Assembly: GCF_001861355.1 (NCBI RefSeq)
Contig: NZ_MASN01000027.1
Location: forward strand, 1-64,000
Length of the DNA: 64,000 bases
Origin: Natrialba sp. SSL1
GTDB lineage: Archaea > Halobacteriota > Halobacteria > Halobacteriales > Natrialbaceae
Direction of reading: 5' to 3'
Below the pieces are notes generated by a model. The model was not told the origin of the DNA. It was given only the letters and a program-made list of their open reading frames with translations, and ran no database searches. The translations under genes and the position numbers were made by a program. Shown here one piece after another: positions 63,547 to 64,000 of the stretch; within the stretch, counting starts at the first letter, position 1, and every line of letters begins with the position of its first letter.

Positions 63547-64000
63547 ATGCTCACCCTCGACAACGTCCTCGATATAGAGTGGCCTACCGCCCCCGCGTGG
63601 TCCTCGTGTGGTTCGTTTCTCGCCGCAACGATACACGAAGACGATGGAAAGGTACTGCTCATTGGTCGCCCGGGAACGGAGCCGTGGCGCGTTCGACCAG
63701 CTGACGAACACGTCGCCGAGTTCACGTGGTCGCCGACGGAGCCACAGCTCGTCTGTACGACTGAGGACGGATTGACAGCCCTCATTGATCCACGTGAGCA
63801 ATCCGTCTCAGAGATCTCGCGCACACCCGACGGTGATGCATCGCTCACCTGGTCGCACGATGGGTCCCGCCTCGCGTTCTATCGGGATGGCAAACCCCGT
63901 ACCAGATCACTGACCGACGGTGTCGAGCGCAGGTTCGATGTTCCGGAGCGGGGGCCATTTCTTGGTGGGGAGCGTGCGTTCGCCTGGCGCGAGGATGGAC
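63547..64000 (+). CDS. S9-type prolyl oligopeptidase-like protein, N-terminal part only
   Basis: The frame from ATG 63547 stays open to the window edge (151 codons). It has blades of a beta-propeller (LDNVLDIEWPTAPAWSS, SLTWSHDGSRLAFYRDG, WDG-like turns), as in the N-terminal half of S9 peptidases. The catalytic domain would lie to the right and cannot be seen. It reads away from the PLP enzyme gene with 196 bp between. Confidence 0.75.
   Translation, partial: MLTLDNVLDIEWPTAPAWSSCGSFLAATIHEDDGKVLLIGRPGTEPWRVRPADEHVAEFTWSPTEPQLVCTTEDGLTALIDPREQSVSEISRTPDGDASLTWSHDGSRLAFYRDGKPRTRSLTDGVERRFDVPERGPFLGGERAFAWREDG

Overview
This is a chromosomal window from a haloarchaeon (class Halobacteria). 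The evidence is an archaeal-type 16S rRNA gene, TATA-box promoters with very short or absent leaders, acidic GC-rich proteins, and haloarchaeal families such as the orc1/cdc6 origin gene with ORB repeats, DUF7127-like and DUF7512-like small proteins, a halolysin-type protease and many universal stress proteins. I do not commit to a genus.

Layout. 1-2151: the 16S rRNA gene on the minus strand (its 3' end is at the left edge, so the rest of the rRNA operon lies outside) and its leader. 2152-7614: a ParA ATPase, a small zinc protein, a winged-helix regulator paired with a small membrane protein, and a large RND exporter. 7615-11109: a replication origin, with orc1/cdc6 flanked on both sides by ten ORB-type repeats and an AT-rich stretch. 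11110-21592: housekeeping and signalling genes (DUF7127-like, PadR regulator, His-rich universal stress protein, formyltransferase-like protein, MEDS-GAF histidine kinase, phosphoribosyltransferase, glycosyltransferase, DoxX).

21593-29976 is accessory. A TnpB-derived RuvC protein lies beside a coiled-coil/HTH protein and is preceded by a three-way-junction RNA fold. It is followed by a lower-GC island with a winged-helix protein, unknown proteins, a second hairpin-dense segment and a three-gene operon: Panacea/DUF4065-like protein, PD-(D/E)XK-like nuclease, and a TGT/DpdA-like protein with a CxCxxC-x22-H zinc signature.

29977-57565 is dominated by sulfur and redox functions: two rhodanese-metallo-beta-lactamase proteins, two YeeE/YedE pore proteins, TusA, two DsrE-family proteins, a VKOR-like protein, TauE with its small partner, thioredoxin and thioredoxin reductase, a P1B-type ATPase, a ZIP transporter, a Lpd/MerA-like flavoprotein with a His-rich tail, universal stress proteins and a KefB-type antiporter. 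Interspersed are a halolysin, an MFS transporter, a MetE-like methionine synthase, a pirin and a chemotaxis transducer. A bipartite motif, ATTGT-N10-CA(A/A)(T/A)A, occurs at the promoters of at least six of the sulfur/redox units, with weaker copies at two more and at the gene of a Cys-containing HTH regulator (34124-34525). I propose these form one thiol- or sulfane-sulfur-responsive regulon.

57691-64000 is a peptide-catabolism group: an M28 peptidase with a frameshift, a Tat-exported protein, an M55 D-aminopeptidase, an M20 peptidase, a threonine-synthase-like PLP enzyme and the start of an S9-type propeller protein cut by the window edge.
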